Source: Nocardia miyunensis NBRC 108239 (GTDB taxonomy: Bacteria > Actinomycetota > Actinomycetes > Mycobacteriales > Mycobacteriaceae). From it: 64,000 nucleotides of DNA. Location of the stretch: the NCBI RefSeq assembly GCF_001613065.1, contig NZ_BDBQ01000013.1, positions 1 through 64,000 of the forward strand. The letters are read 5' to 3'. Position numbers and translations under genes: made by a program. The notes under the pieces were generated by a model, which made no database searches, was not told the origin of the DNA, and worked only from the letters and a program-made list of their open reading frames with translations. Each line of letters begins with the position of its first letter. Positions within the stretch are counted from its first letter, which is position 1. This document shows, piece after piece, positions 45,458 to 55,193 of this stretch.

Positions 45458-46720
45458 TTACATCACATTCAACGCGGGAGACTTCGGGAAGACGACCGGC
45501 AACGCTGCCATCGCCCGGTGGAAAGGTCCTGGCCGCCAGGATAATTCGTCCTTGTTCACGGCCAGGTGCAGTTCGGGAATCGCGTCCAACAGCTGATCGA
45601 TGGCGTCCTGCACGACCAGGTAGGCCACCGAGCGGGCCGGGCAGGCGTGCGGTCCGGCGCTCCAGGCCAGATGCGATCGATTGCCGGTGCGGTCGCCGCC
45701 GGAGATGGCGGGATCGTTGTTACACCCGGCCAGACTGATCACCACCGGCTGATGCGCGGGCAGCCAGGTGTTGTCGATCAGAATCGGCTGACGCGGGTAG
45801 GTGATGGAGAAGTTCGCCATCGGCGGGTCGTTGAAGAGCACCTCGTCCAGCGCGTCGCGGGTGGTGGTGGCCCCGCCCAGGAAGCCGCCGCCGAACCGTT
45901 GGTCGGTGAGCATCAGCAGCAGGGTGTTGGTGATCAAATTCGTCTGCGGTTCGATGGCCGCGCCGTAGAAGCTGATCAGGTTGTAGAGCATCTCCTCGTC
46001 GTTCAGTTCGGCCGAGTGGTGGGCCATGCGGGAGGTGACGTCGTTGCCGGGTTCCGCGCGACGCAGCGCGATGAGTTCCATCATCGCCTCGGCCGTGTGC
46101 TGCATGCCCCACGCGGCGTTCTCGGTGTCGAACAGCGCGGCCATCCCGGTGGCGATGCGCTGGCCGATGTCCGGCGAGCAGCCGACCATCTGGTTGAGCG
46201 CCTCGAACACCAGCGGGAACGCGTACTCGGCCTGCAGATCCGCCGAACCCCGCTCGCAGAAGGTGTTGATCAGCGGGATGGCGATCCGCTCGACCGTGGA
46301 ATGCAGTGCGTGCAGGTCGATTCCGTCGATGGCGGCCACGTAGGCCCGGCGGTAGCGGGCGTGGATCGTGCCGGTGTTGCGCAGCGCGTTGGGGTACCAC
46401 TGCATCATCGGGCGCACCGGGCAGTCCGGCGGCACGGTGTCCTGCCAGTTGCGCGGGTCGGCCGGGAAGTGCTCGGGATCGTTGAGGATCCGCACGGCCG
46501 TGCGGTATCCGAGGACGAGCGTCGCGGGGACGCCGGGGGACAGTTCGATCGGCACCATCGAACCGTATTCGCGCCGCATCCGCTGGTAGGTCGCGTGCGG
46601 GTCCGCCGCGAATTCCGGTGTGTCCAAAAGGATCCGGGCCTCGCCCAGGTCGATGGGCGATCCGTGCTGGACGGGGCAGATTCCGGGTGTGGTCGTGCCG
46701 GGCAGCGAGGGCGGGCTCAA
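45458..46720 (-). CDS. P450-like protein lacking the ExxR motif (CYP157-like)
   Basis: A 420-residue P450-family protein. I-helix GAAIEPQTNLI replaces the usual AGxET, and the heme loop SAGPHACPARSVAYLV keeps the Cys ligand near residue 358. The K-helix reads DEVLFNDPP where ExxR is expected, so Glu is present but Arg is replaced. In Streptomyces, CYP157 members lack ExxR and occur next to CYP154 genes, an arrangement seen here too. Start is TTG 46720 with GGAG eight bases upstream; upstream frame is open but not family-like. Confidence 0.8.
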   Translation of the reverse strand: MSPPSLPGTTTPGICPVQHGSPIDLGEARILLDTPEFAADPHATYQRMRREYGSMVPIELSPGVPATLVLGYRTAVRILNDPEHFPADPRNWQDTVPPDCPVRPMMQWYPNALRNTGTIHARYRRAYVAAIDGIDLHALHSTVERIAIPLINTFCERGSADLQAEYAFPLVFEALNQMVGCSPDIGQRIATGMAALFDTENAAWGMQHTAEAMMELIALRRAEPGNDVTSRMAHHSAELNDEEMLYNLISFYGAAIEPQTNLITNTLLLMLTDQRFGGGFLGGATTTRDALDEVLFNDPPMANFSITYPRQPILIDNTWLPAHQPVVISLAGCNNDPAISGGDRTGNRSHLAWSAGPHACPARSVAYLVVQDAIDQLLDAIPELHLAVNKDELSWRPGPFHRAMAALPVVFPKSPALNVM

Positions 46721-47160
46721 TGGGGAGACTCCATGGGTCGAACGACAATACGGTGCGGGTGGGCAACCACGTCGGAACCATCTACCTCGCAACCGTTGCA
46801 GGACAACGGGTTTCGATGTGATACCGGCCCGAGGGCCGGGCGGCCGACCGAAACCCGGGCAATCGCCCCAGATTAGCAGGACCGGTCGGAACTTTTCGCC
46901 GACTCGGGACGACTTCTCGGCGGTGTGACCGGCATCGGTCGCGTTTCGCCGGTCGCTGCCTACCGCGCCGCCGTGACCTGCGGGAAACGGGAGCCGGAAC
47001 AGTCGGTGTCGCCGTTCACCGGACCGGTGGGCCGAATTCATCGGGGTGGCCGTCCGCGGGTAACCGCCAGTCCCTTTTCGCTTGCGACCATTTCGTCACC
47101 GGGAGCCACCCAGGGATCGGCGAGGACTGCTCGTCCACCGAATGTATGGGGGATCAGCCG
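46721..47160. other. intergenic region between divergent P450 and phospholipase genes
   Basis: No coding frame is convincing. The palindrome CACCGG-A-CCGGTG lies at 47017-47029 and could be an operator for either gene. Other repeats of CCGGTCGG type are too degenerate to call. Confidence 0.4.
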
Positions 47161-49311
47161 ATGAACCGAACATCCGGAACGACGCGCCGTACGGTACTCG
47201 GCGGCTTGATGGGCGCGGCGGGACTCGCCGGGATCGGCGCGAGGCCCGGCCGGGCGGCTCCCGTGCGGGCCGCACCGCACCGCGGCAGTCTCGACGACGT
47301 GCGGCACGTGGTGATCCTCATGCAGGAGAACCGCTCCTTCGACCATTACTTCGGCACCATGGCCGGGGTCCGGGGCTTCGGCGACCCCACCGCGCTGCGC
47401 TCGTCGGCCGGACGTGCCGCCGCGGGTGGGTCGGGTGCGCGATTCGCCGGTCGTGGCGTGGGCAGTGTGCTGCCGGGCCCGGCCCCGAGACATCCGGGCA
47501 CGGTCCTGGCCCAGCCCGATACCGGCAGCGGTATCGGCTACCGGTTGCCGTTCCGGATCGATACCCACGTCGTGGACGGCCAGGACATGTCGGATCTGAA
47601 GCACGACTGGGCCTCGACCCATCGGGCCTGGGCGGGTGGCGCGTACGACGGGTGGGTCGCGGCCAAGTCGGCCATGACGATGGGCTACTTCACCGAGGCC
47701 GACATCCCGTTCCATCGGGCCCTGGCCAGGGCGTTCACACTGTGTGACCACTACTTCTGCTCGATCCAGGGCCCGACGACGCCGAACCGGCTCTATCACT
47801 GGACCGGGACCATCGACCCCGAGGGCCGCCGGGGCGGGCCCGCGACCGACAATCCGCCCGACTACCGGCCGGTCTTCGATTGGACGACCTATCCCGAACG
47901 TCTGGAGCAGGCGGGAGTGTCCTGGCAGGTCTACGCCGACGACGTCGCCGGGGACACCGATCAGATGTTCCTCGGCGATTTCGGTGACAATCCGCTGTGG
48001 CTGTTCCGGGCGTATCACGAGGCGCTCAACTCCGAGGATCCCGCGGTGCGGCGGCTGGCCGATCGCGCCAACGTCACCGGCAGTTGGCCGCTGGCCACCG
48101 ACGAGAACGGCAGGAGCATCGATTACGTTCTGCGGCAATTCATTTCGGCCTGCCGGACGCATTCTCTGCCGCAGGTCTCCTGGATCGTCGCGCCGCAGGG
48201 ATACAGCGAACATCCCGCGGCGCGGCCGGTGGACGGCGAAGCCTACGTCCAGCGGGTGCTGCAGGCGCTGTGGGCGGATCCGGAGCTGTGGCGCTCGACG
48301 GTGCTGCTGATCAATTTCGACGAGAACGACGGATTGTTCGATCATCTGGTCCCCCCGACCGCGCCGCCCGGCACGCCGGGGGAACAGTTGCCGCTCGCCC
48401 AGACCGGCGCCGGGGTCGCGGCCCGCGACGACGCTCGTGGTGCGCTGACGCCGATCGGGCTCGGGCCGAGGGTGCCGATGATCGTGGTCTCGCCGTGGAG
48501 CCGCGGGGGATGGGTCGATTCGCAGGTGTTCGATCACACCTCGGTGCTGCGGTTCCTCGAACAGTGGACCGGGGTGCGCGAGCCGAATATTTCGGCCTGG
48601 CGGCGGGCGGTCTGCGGAGATCTGCTCAGCTGCTTCGATTTCGAGAATCCGGATACCAGCATCCCGTCACTGCCGAATGCGAAAGCCCTGCGCGCACAGG
48701 CTGATCGGACCCAATCGAAATTGCCCACGCCCGCGCCACCAGTGAAACAGGCAGTGCCGCACCAGGATCCGGGACATGCGAAGGCGCGACCGCTGCCGTA
48801 TCAGCCGATCGTGTGGGCCGAGGCGTCCGGGGCGAAGCTCACTCTGCATCTGGCCAATCAGGGGCGGGAGGCGATCGCGTTCCAGGTGTATGCCTTCGGG
48901 GCCGAAGGGGGTGCGCGGGTGAGTCAGATCGTCGTCGGTGCGGGTGGGGCGATGTCTCGGGAGATCGCCTGGTCCGGGAGCTACGACGTCGAGGTGTATG
49001 CGCCGAACGGGTTCCGGTTCTCGGCGGCGGGGGGACCGGAGGGGCTCGGGGTCGCGGTGTCGGCGGCGCTGAGCGGTACGGCCGCGACGCCGGTGCTGGT
49101 GGTGAGCGTCCGGAATGCGACGCCGACGCCGGTCACCTTCCTCGTCGGGGACGCCGACCGCGTCACCGTGTCGCCGGGCGAGGTGCGCGAACTTCCGGTC
49201 CCGGCCTCGGACGGCTGGTACGACCTGACCCTGACCGGGACCGGACCCGCCACCTGGTCCCGCCGATTCACCGGTCATCTGGAGAACGGGCGACCCAGCC
49301 GGACCTGGTGA
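47161..49311 (+). CDS. Tat-exported phospholipase C, phosphocholine-type
   Basis: A 716-residue phosphoesterase-family phospholipase C like the mycobacterial Plc and Pseudomonas PlcH groups. The Tat signal has twin Arg in TTRRTVLGGLMGAAG (near residues 9-10). The catalytic start LMQENRSFDHYFGTMAGVRGF lies near residue 54, with further blocks FTLCDHYFCS, QGPTTPNRLYHW, VLLINFDENDGLFDHLVPP and FDHTSVLRFLEQW. Two C-terminal DUF756 repeats follow. It probably hydrolyses host or environmental phospholipids. ATG 47161 is used, placing the twin Arg near the end of the n-region; ATG 47146 is five codons upstream. Confidence 0.92.
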   Translation: MNRTSGTTRRTVLGGLMGAAGLAGIGARPGRAAPVRAAPHRGSLDDVRHVVILMQENRSFDHYFGTMAGVRGFGDPTALRSSAGRAAAGGSGARFAGRGVGSVLPGPAPRHPGTVLAQPDTGSGIGYRLPFRIDTHVVDGQDMSDLKHDWASTHRAWAGGAYDGWVAAKSAMTMGYFTEADIPFHRALARAFTLCDHYFCSIQGPTTPNRLYHWTGTIDPEGRRGGPATDNPPDYRPVFDWTTYPERLEQAGVSWQVYADDVAGDTDQMFLGDFGDNPLWLFRAYHEALNSEDPAVRRLADRANVTGSWPLATDENGRSIDYVLRQFISACRTHSLPQVSWIVAPQGYSEHPAARPVDGEAYVQRVLQALWADPELWRSTVLLINFDENDGLFDHLVPPTAPPGTPGEQLPLAQTGAGVAARDDARGALTPIGLGPRVPMIVVSPWSRGGWVDSQVFDHTSVLRFLEQWTGVREPNISAWRRAVCGDLLSCFDFENPDTSIPSLPNAKALRAQADRTQSKLPTPAPPVKQAVPHQDPGHAKARPLPYQPIVWAEASGAKLTLHLANQGREAIAFQVYAFGAEGGARVSQIVVGAGGAMSREIAWSGSYDVEVYAPNGFRFSAAGGPEGLGVAVSAALSGTAATPVLVVSVRNATPTPVTFLVGDADRVTVSPGEVRELPVPASDGWYDLTLTGTGPATWSRRFTGHLENGRPSRTW

Positions 49312-49371
49312 GTCTCGGGAAATTCCCCCAGGCGTTCGGAACCACCGGGGCGCATCGGGCAGGATGGGGGC

Positions 49372-50175
49372 GTGATCGGTAATCGCACCCAGAACGCTGA
49401 CGCGCCGCCCATTCGCACGATTCGCCCGCCGTCGCCGCATCCCTCGGGGGAGCGGCCGCCGCAGATCCCGGCCGAATTCGTGCCTCGCCACGTGGCGCTG
49501 GTGATGGACGGCAACGGACGCTGGGCGCAGGATCGCGGCCTGCCGCGCACCGCGGGCCACGAGCGCGGCGAGGCGGTGCTGATGGACACCGTCGAAGGAT
49601 GTATCGAGATCGGCGTGAAATGGCTGTCGGCCTATGCCTTCTCGACCGAGAACTGGCGGCGCAGCCCCGAGGAGGTGCGCTTCCTGATGGGGTTCAACCG
49701 CGACGTGATCCGCCGCCGCCGCGACGAGATGCACGAGATGGGTGTGCGGGTGCGCTGGGCCGGGCGGCGACCGCGGTTGTGGCGCAGCGTGATCAAGGAG
49801 TTGGAGATTGCCGAGAAACTCACCGAGGACAACACGGTGATGACGCTGACCATGTGCGTCAACTACGGCGGTCGCGCCGAAATCGTCGATGCGGCAAGGG
49901 AAATCGCGCGTCGTGCGGCCGCGGGCGAACTGGATCCCGAACGGATCAGCGAGGCCAGTTTCGCCAAGTACCTGGACGAGCCCGATATGCCGGACGTGGA
50001 TCTGTTCCTGCGGCCCTCGGGTGAGTTGCGCAGTTCGAACTTCCTGATCTGGCAATCGGCATACGCCGAATTCGTCTATCAGAACACGCTTTTCCCGGAT
50101 TTCGATCGCCGCGATCTGTGGGCCGCCTGCCTGGATTACGCCAAGCGCGACCGCCGGTTCGGTGGCGTCAAATGA
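49372..50175 (+). CDS. uppS: (2Z,6E)-decaprenyl/polyprenyl diphosphate synthase
   Basis: A 267-residue cis-prenyltransferase making the decaprenyl carrier for cell-wall synthesis. Catalytic Asp is in [10 protein letters not shown] (near residue 46). Other signatures are [17 protein letters not shown] and [18 protein letters not shown]. It corresponds in order to Rv2361c. GTG 49372 is the start; the stop overlaps the following gene by four bases. Confidence 0.95.
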   Translation: MIGNRTQNADAPPIRTIRPPSPHPSGERPPQIPAEFVPRHVALVMDGNGRWAQDRGLPRTAGHERGEAVLMDTVEGCIEIGVKWLSAYAFSTENWRRSPEEVRFLMGFNRDVIRRRRDEMHEMGVRVRWAGRRPRLWRSVIKELEIAEKLTEDNTVMTLTMCVNYGGRAEIVDAAREIARRAAAGELDPERISEASFAKYLDEPDMPDVDLFLRPSGELRSSNFLIWQSAYAEFVYQNTLFPDFDRRDLWAACLDYAKRDRRFGGVK

Positions 50176-50576
50176 GCGAGGACATCACCACGGACCTCGA
50201 GGCGCGGGCCGGGGCCTGCCTGGCCCACTACGGCAGCATCGACGTGCGCGTCGAGGAGAAGGCCCTGGGTTTCGAATACGAGGGCGCGCTGTGCTCGCTG
50301 CGCGCGGTGAATCTGGCCCCCGGCCTGGACGTACTCACCCTCACCGCCGTGCTGGCCTGGGATCGTCCGCTCAAGGCCCAGCTGCACAAGCGCGTCGCAG
50401 ACCGCAACAACGCCCTGCAGTTCGGTTCGCTGACGGTGATCGGCCACGAGAAGCTGGCCGATGTCATCCTGCGCTACACCTTCCCGGCCGCGGGTCTCGG
50501 CGACGAGGCCCTGGCGACGATGTTGCTGCTGGTCCTGTCCGGCGCGAGCCGAGCCCGGCAGGGGCTGGTTCCCTGA
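50172..50576 (+). CDS. YbjN-like / T3SS-chaperone-fold protein
   Basis: A 134-residue protein with the YbjN/CesT-like alpha-beta fold: an N-terminal helix, then strands ([35 protein letters not shown]), KARAD-like helix, and [22 protein letters not shown]. No secretion system is linked, and the function is unknown. It overlaps the uppS stop by ATGA and corresponds in position to Rv2360c. Confidence 0.8.
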   Translation: MSEDITTDLEARAGACLAHYGSIDVRVEEKALGFEYEGALCSLRAVNLAPGLDVLTLTAVLAWDRPLKAQLHKRVADRNNALQFGSLTVIGHEKLADVILRYTFPAAGLGDEALATMLLLVLSGASRARQGLVP

Positions 50577-50588
50577 CCGGTACGGGGA

Positions 50589-51014
50589 TCAGCGTCCGGC
50601 CGCGGCGCAGTCGCAGCAGGTGCCGAAGACCTCCATGGTGTGGCTGATATCGGTGAAGCCGTGCTGCCGCGCGACGGTCTGTGCCCACGCCTCCACGGTC
50701 GGGCCCTCGACCTCCACGGTGCGCCCGCAGTGGCGGCACACCAGGTGATGGTGGTGTCCCTGGGAGCACTGCCGGTACACCGATTCGCCTGTGTCCGTGC
50801 GCAATACGTCGACCACGCCCGCGTCCGCCAGCGATTGCAGGGTGCGGTACACCGTGGTCAGGCCGATGCCCTCGCCACGGCGGCGCAACTCGTCGTGTAG
50901 GTCCTGGGCGGACCGGAACTCTTCGGTATCACCCAGCAGCGCCGCGATGGCGCTGCGCTGGCGGGTACTGCGAACTCCGACGATCTTGTCTGCCGTGCCC
51001 GTCTTGTCCGGCAC
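50589..51014 (-). CDS. zur: zinc uptake regulator (Fur family, Zur/FurB)
   Basis: A 141-residue Fur-family repressor: a winged-helix N-terminal domain with RQRSAIAALLGDTEEFRSAQ and GLTTVYRTLQSLADAG, then the dimerisation domain with QGHHHHLVCRHCG. The structural-zinc cysteine pairs are CRHC and CCDC (near the C-terminus). It represses zinc-uptake genes when zinc is plentiful. It lies three bases downstream of smtB and is co-directional with it, the same zinc-sensor pair as Rv2358-Rv2359. GTG 51014 is the start. Confidence 0.92.
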   Translation of the reverse strand: MPDKTGTADKIVGVRSTRQRSAIAALLGDTEEFRSAQDLHDELRRRGEGIGLTTVYRTLQSLADAGVVDVLRTDTGESVYRQCSQGHHHHLVCRHCGRTVEVEGPTVEAWAQTVARQHGFTDISHTMEVFGTCCDCAAAGR

Positions 51015-51017
51015 TTG

Positions 51018-51431
51018 TCACCCTTCCTCGGCATGTGCGACCGCATCGACGACGATGCGGGCGAGATGGTCGTCCACCAGCTCGTAGATCACTTCGCGCC
51101 CGGTGCGCTCGCCGCGCACCACCCCCGCCGACTTGAGAATGCGAAGATGCTGGCTCACCAGCGGCTGCGTCACCCCCAGGGTATCGACCAGCTCGTGCAC
51201 GCAGCGCGGCGACTCGCGCAGCTGCAGGACGATGGCGATCCGCACCGGCGCGGCCAGCGCGCGCAGCAGCTCACCCGCACTGTCCAGCACCGGCCGCGTG
51301 GGCACGGCGGGCGCGAGCGGCGCGCGATACGGAAACGGGTCGTGCGGGATCGGGGTGGGCGCTTCCGCGACGCGGCTGCGACGTGCGGGCACACCGCCTT
51401 CGCGCGCTGGGGCACCACTCTCGGACGTCAT
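51018..51431 (-). CDS. smtB: ArsR/SmtB-family zinc-sensing repressor
   Basis: A 137-residue ArsR-family repressor with DNA-binding helices CVHELVDTLGVTQPLVSQHL and LKSAGVVRGERTGREVIYEL. The C-terminal alpha-5 zinc site is intact: Asp-x-His, ten residues, His-x-x-Glu in DHLARIVVDAVAHAEEG. About 45 residues of Pro/Ala-rich extension precede the fold. ATG 51431 has AAGGAG nine bases upstream and is preferred to ATG 51464. The pair with zur suggests autoregulated, zinc-responsive control of both. Confidence 0.9.
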   Translation of the reverse strand: MTSESGAPAREGGVPARRSRVAEAPTPIPHDPFPYRAPLAPAVPTRPVLDSAGELLRALAAPVRIAIVLQLRESPRCVHELVDTLGVTQPLVSQHLRILKSAGVVRGERTGREVIYELVDDHLARIVVDAVAHAEEG

Positions 51432-51522
51432 AGCATCCAACTCCTTATCGGAAACCGATGCCATTATTGATATGCACAGGTGCGCATGTCAACTCTCGAC
51501 GGATGTGGCGGCCGGAGAAATG

Positions 51523-51565
51523 TGCGAAGCGACCACGTTCCCCGTCGGAAAGTGGTCGCTTCGCA
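51523..51565. terminator. very strong hairpin between the GMC oxidoreductase and smtB
   Basis: Perfect 14-base arms TGCGAAGCGACCAC (51523-51536) and GTGGTCGCTTCGCA (51552-51565) flank an inner TTCC/GGAA stem. Its strength indicates termination after the oxidoreductase gene, so smtB-zur has its own promoter. Confidence 0.75.
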
Positions 51566-51581
51566 TGCGGGTCGCCGGGAT

Positions 51582-53273
51582 TCAGATCCGCCCGGCCTGC
51601 TTCGCGTGCAGCCTGCCGGAGGCGTGCTCGTTCGCGATGTACTCGCAGGCGCGTGCGGTGAGCGCCATGATCGTCAGCGTCGGGCCGACCGCGCCGTTGG
51701 TCACGTAGGAGCTGGCGTCGGTGACGAACAGGTTCGGCACGTCCCAGGTCTGGTTGTAGGAGTTCAGCACCGACGTCGTGGGGTCCTCGCCCATTCGGGC
51801 GCCGCCGCACTCGTGAATCGCCGCGCCCATCGCCATGCTCTTCTTGAACGAGAGGATGAAGATGGCCCGGCGGATCGGGTCGGCGTCGGGCCAGACCTTC
51901 CTCGAGTCCAGGCCGAGCGCGGAGCCGGCGAAGTTGACCGTGTATCCGCTCGCCTCGGCCATCTCCCGAAGACCGCTCACCTGGGCACGCATCAGGGCGC
52001 GCTCGTTGTCGGTGATCCGCAGCCGGATCTGCGGGATCGGGATACCCCAGCGGTCTTTCCGGCGCGGGTGCACGCTGACCCGGTTGTCCCGGTACGGCAG
52101 CATCTCGCCGAAGCCCATCAGACCGACCGTGCCGGGGGCTCCCTCGGGAACCGGGATCCGCCCGACGGTGCCCTGCACGGCCCAGCCGTGCTTGAAGTCG
52201 GGGTTGGTTGGCCCGCCGACGTTGTCGAACTGCGGGATGTAGACGCCGCCGACCGGCGGGTAGTACGGGTCCGCGGGCGCCGGGTCGATGGTCTCGTAGC
52301 CGGGGTGCTTCGTGTCGCCGCCGAACAGCAGGCTCGGAGTCTGATCCATGAAGTACCGCCCGAGCAGCCCCGAGGAGTTGGCCAGCCCGTCGGGGTGATC
52401 GTCGGTGGCGGAATTAAGCAGCAGCCGAACCGATTCGATGGTCGAGGCGCACAGCACCACCGCGTCCGCGTGGACGCGGTGCTCCTGCTTGGTGAGCCGG
52501 TCGATGAAGACGACGCCGTCGGCCATGCCGGTGTTCCGGTCGACGGTGACCCGGCTGACCAGGGCGTTGGTGCGGGTGGTGAGACGGCCGGTCGCGCGCG
52601 CGGCGACGATGCCCAGCGGCACCCGGTGCGGATTCGGGGCGGCGTACCGCCAGGGGATGACGTGCCTGCTCTGCCAGCGTTCCTCGACGGTGGCCTTGAA
52701 CTCCTTCTCCGTCTCGGTCAGCAGCGACGGGCCCCGATACCTGCCGTCGGGAAGGTTCGCGATGCCCTCCTCGGTTCCGTAGATGCCGTGGAACTCCTCC
52801 ACCCGGTCGTAGTACGGGGCGAGGTCCGCGTAGGAGATCGGCCAATCGTCATCGGCGATGCCGAGGCTCTTGCCCTTGAACTCGTGGTCCGACGCGCGCA
52901 GCAGCACCCGGCCGTAGGAGTGCAGGCGACCGCCGAGTTGCTGGCCTCGGATCCACAGGAAACCGTCGCCCTTGGTGGAGTAGGGCTGGGCGAGGTCGTT
53001 GACGAGGAATTTGTTCTTCTGCTCCTGGAACATCGCCCGCCGCGCCTGGACATGCTGCCCCTTGAGACCGGCCCGGACCCTGCCGTTGAGGTCGATGCTC
53101 ATCGCGGCCGGCGGTTTCGGCGGCGGGGGAACGAAGTCGGCCTCGGTGATGTCGCGCCCGGCTTCGATGAGAAGCACGTCCAGACCGCGCTCGGTGAGTT
53201 CTTTCACAGTGGTGCTGCCCGCCGCTCCGGATCCGACGACTAGGACGTCGTAGTGCTTGTCGTTGATACTCAT
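51582..53273 (-). CDS. GMC-family FAD oxidoreductase
   Basis: A 563-residue FAD-dependent dehydrogenase/oxidase of the glucose-methanol-choline family. The FAD-binding Rossmann motif VVGSGAAGSTTVKEL lies near residue 13, the second FAD region near KFLVND-YSTKGDGFLWIRGQQLGG, and the C-terminal substrate/His-Asn block is FVTDASSYVTNGAVGPTLTI, with HECGGARMG upstream. The substrate is unclear; cholesterol oxidase and several sugar or alcohol oxidases are relatives. ATG 53273 gives the canonical Rossmann start; the 40 residues upstream in frame are not family-like. Confidence 0.9.
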   Translation of the reverse strand: MSINDKHYDVLVVGSGAAGSTTVKELTERGLDVLLIEAGRDITEADFVPPPPKPPAAMSIDLNGRVRAGLKGQHVQARRAMFQEQKNKFLVNDLAQPYSTKGDGFLWIRGQQLGGRLHSYGRVLLRASDHEFKGKSLGIADDDWPISYADLAPYYDRVEEFHGIYGTEEGIANLPDGRYRGPSLLTETEKEFKATVEERWQSRHVIPWRYAAPNPHRVPLGIVAARATGRLTTRTNALVSRVTVDRNTGMADGVVFIDRLTKQEHRVHADAVVLCASTIESVRLLLNSATDDHPDGLANSSGLLGRYFMDQTPSLLFGGDTKHPGYETIDPAPADPYYPPVGGVYIPQFDNVGGPTNPDFKHGWAVQGTVGRIPVPEGAPGTVGLMGFGEMLPYRDNRVSVHPRRKDRWGIPIPQIRLRITDNERALMRAQVSGLREMAEASGYTVNFAGSALGLDSRKVWPDADPIRRAIFILSFKKSMAMGAAIHECGGARMGEDPTTSVLNSYNQTWDVPNLFVTDASSYVTNGAVGPTLTIMALTARACEYIANEHASGRLHAKQAGRI

Positions 53274-53712
53274 CAGGTGATCTTTCTGATCGCAGAGTCG
53301 GAGGGGCTCTCCCGTCTCCGTTCGAGCAGCGGAAGAAGATGCTCCGATGGATCCGCAAAATATTCGGAATCCGAACGTTATTGTCGAATGAGGCCTCACG
53401 ATATCAAATAATTCGACTAATTACCAAGGCAACTGGGCGAGATTATTTGAGATATGAATGATCGAGCTGTTGATCCCGCTTTGTTCAGCGGCTGATATCA
53501 CTGGATCGGCCACTGATAGTTCGGTATCTGAACGATGTGGTGCCGTCAGGTGTCGGCAGCGATCCGCGAAAGGACCGAGGCGCCCCGGCGATGACCTGGC
53601 CTGCCGACGCCACCCGGTGCGGCCGGTGGATACTGCCTCGCCTCGGTCGAGGTTCGCCCGATACTCTGGGGCGAATCAGACCGATCACCAGTGCAGAGGG
53701 AGAGCTCCAGTC
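53274..53712. other. intergenic region between GMC oxidoreductase and glyS
   Basis: An AT-rich segment (about 53340-53460) just upstream of the divergent oxidoreductase probably holds its promoter. TACTCT near 53664 is a -10 candidate for glyS. No T-box-like specifier/antiterminator structure or tRNA gene was found by eye. Confidence 0.4.
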
Positions 53713-55104
53713 GTGGCACCCAAGTCGAAGGTCGACACCGTCGCCAATCTCGCCAAGCGTCGGGGCCTGGTCTACCCGAGCGGTGAGATCTACGGAGGTA
53801 CCCGGTCGGCGTGGGACTACGGGCCGCTGGGCGTGGAGCTCAAGGAGAACATCAAGCGGCAGTGGTGGCGGGCCATGGTCACCGGCCGCGACGACGTGGT
53901 CGGCCTGGACTCCTCGATCATCCTGCCGCGTCAGGTGTGGGTCGCCTCGGGCCACGTCACCGTGTTCAACGATCCGCTGGTGGAATGCCTGAACTGCCAC
54001 AAGCGGCACCGGCAGGACCACCTGCAGGAGGCGTACGCCGAGAAGCACAAGATCGACGACTCGGACAGCGTGTCCATGGAACTGATCTCGTGCCCGGACT
54101 GCGGCACCGTCGGCAAGTGGACCGAACCGCGCGACTTCAACATGATGCTCAAGACCTACCTCGGCCCGATCGAATCCGAGGAGGGCCTGCACTACCTGCG
54201 GCCCGAGACCGCGCAGGGCATCTTCGTCAACTACAAGAACATCGAGACCACCGCGCGCAAGAAGCCGCCGTTCGGCATCGCGCAGATCGGCAAGAGCTTC
54301 CGCAACGAGATCACCCCGGGCAACTTCATCTTCCGCACCCGCGAGTTCGAGCAGATGGAGATGGAATTCTTCGTCAAGCCGGGTGAAGACGAGCAGTGGC
54401 ACCAGTACTGGATCGACACGCGCCTGGCCTGGTACACCGACCTGGGCATCGATCCGGAGAACCTGCGGCTGTTCGAGCACCCGAAGGAGAAGCTCTCGCA
54501 CTACTCGACCCGCACGGTCGACATCGAGTACCGCTTCCACTTCCAGGGCAGCGAGTGGGGTGAACTCGAGGGACTGGCCAACCGCACCGACTTCGACCTG
54601 AAGACGCATTCGGAGCATTCGGGCGTGGATCTGAGCTTCTACGACCAGAATTCGGGCGAGCGCTACATCCCGTACGTGATCGAGCCCGCGGCCGGTCTGA
54701 CCCGCTCGCTGATGGCCTTCCTCATCGACGCCTACACCGAGGACGAGGCGCCCAACGCCAAGGGCGTCATGGAGAAGCGCACCGTCCTGCGCCTGGACCG
54801 TCGCCTGGCCCCGGTGAAGGCCGCGGTACTTCCGCTCTCGCGCAATGCGGATCTGTCGCCGAAGGCGAAAGACCTTGCGGCGCAACTACGTAAGAACTGG
54901 AACATCGATTTCGACGATGCCGGGGCGATCGGCCGCCGCTACCGTCGCCAGGACGAGATCGGCACGCCGTTCTGCATCACCGTCGACTTCGACACGCTCG
55001 AGGATCAGGCGGTGACTGTGCGCGAGCGCGATTCGATGGCGCAGGAGCGCATCGCCCTGGATCAGGTCGAGGGTTATCTGGCTCAGCGTCTGCTCGGGGC
55101 CTGA
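53713..55104 (+). CDS. glyS: glycyl-tRNA synthetase (alpha2 type)
   Basis: A 463-residue single-chain class II synthetase. It has the N-terminal start [20 protein letters not shown], a zinc-binding Cys set (CLNCHKRH and [10 protein letters not shown]), motif 2 [36 protein letters not shown] and motif 3 [17 protein letters not shown], then the anticodon-binding domain. It charges tRNA-Gly. GTG 53713 with GGGAGA upstream is used; the frame is open to 53458. The position next to zur/smtB matches M. tuberculosis glyS (Rv2357c). Confidence 0.96.
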   Translation: MAPKSKVDTVANLAKRRGLVYPSGEIYGGTRSAWDYGPLGVELKENIKRQWWRAMVTGRDDVVGLDSSIILPRQVWVASGHVTVFNDPLVECLNCHKRHRQDHLQEAYAEKHKIDDSDSVSMELISCPDCGTVGKWTEPRDFNMMLKTYLGPIESEEGLHYLRPETAQGIFVNYKNIETTARKKPPFGIAQIGKSFRNEITPGNFIFRTREFEQMEMEFFVKPGEDEQWHQYWIDTRLAWYTDLGIDPENLRLFEHPKEKLSHYSTRTVDIEYRFHFQGSEWGELEGLANRTDFDLKTHSEHSGVDLSFYDQNSGERYIPYVIEPAAGLTRSLMAFLIDAYTEDEAPNAKGVMEKRTVLRLDRRLAPVKAAVLPLSRNADLSPKAKDLAAQLRKNWNIDFDDAGAIGRRYRRQDEIGTPFCITVDFDTLEDQAVTVRERDSMAQERIALDQVEGYLAQRLLGA

Positions 55105-55193
55105 GCGTTCGGCCGGGCCCGAATCCGCGGGAAATATCGGGCCGGTAGGTGCTGTTCGGTTACGTCGTAGACGTCGCAGACAGGAGATGCACC

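Noticed and set aside
43653..45596. 647-codon plus-strand frame opposite the binding protein and P450 genes
   Set aside because: Antisense to two strongly supported genes; composition biased.
53400..53712. T-box riboswitch upstream of glyS
   Set aside because: No antiterminator TGGNACC-like bulge or specifier stem was recognised.
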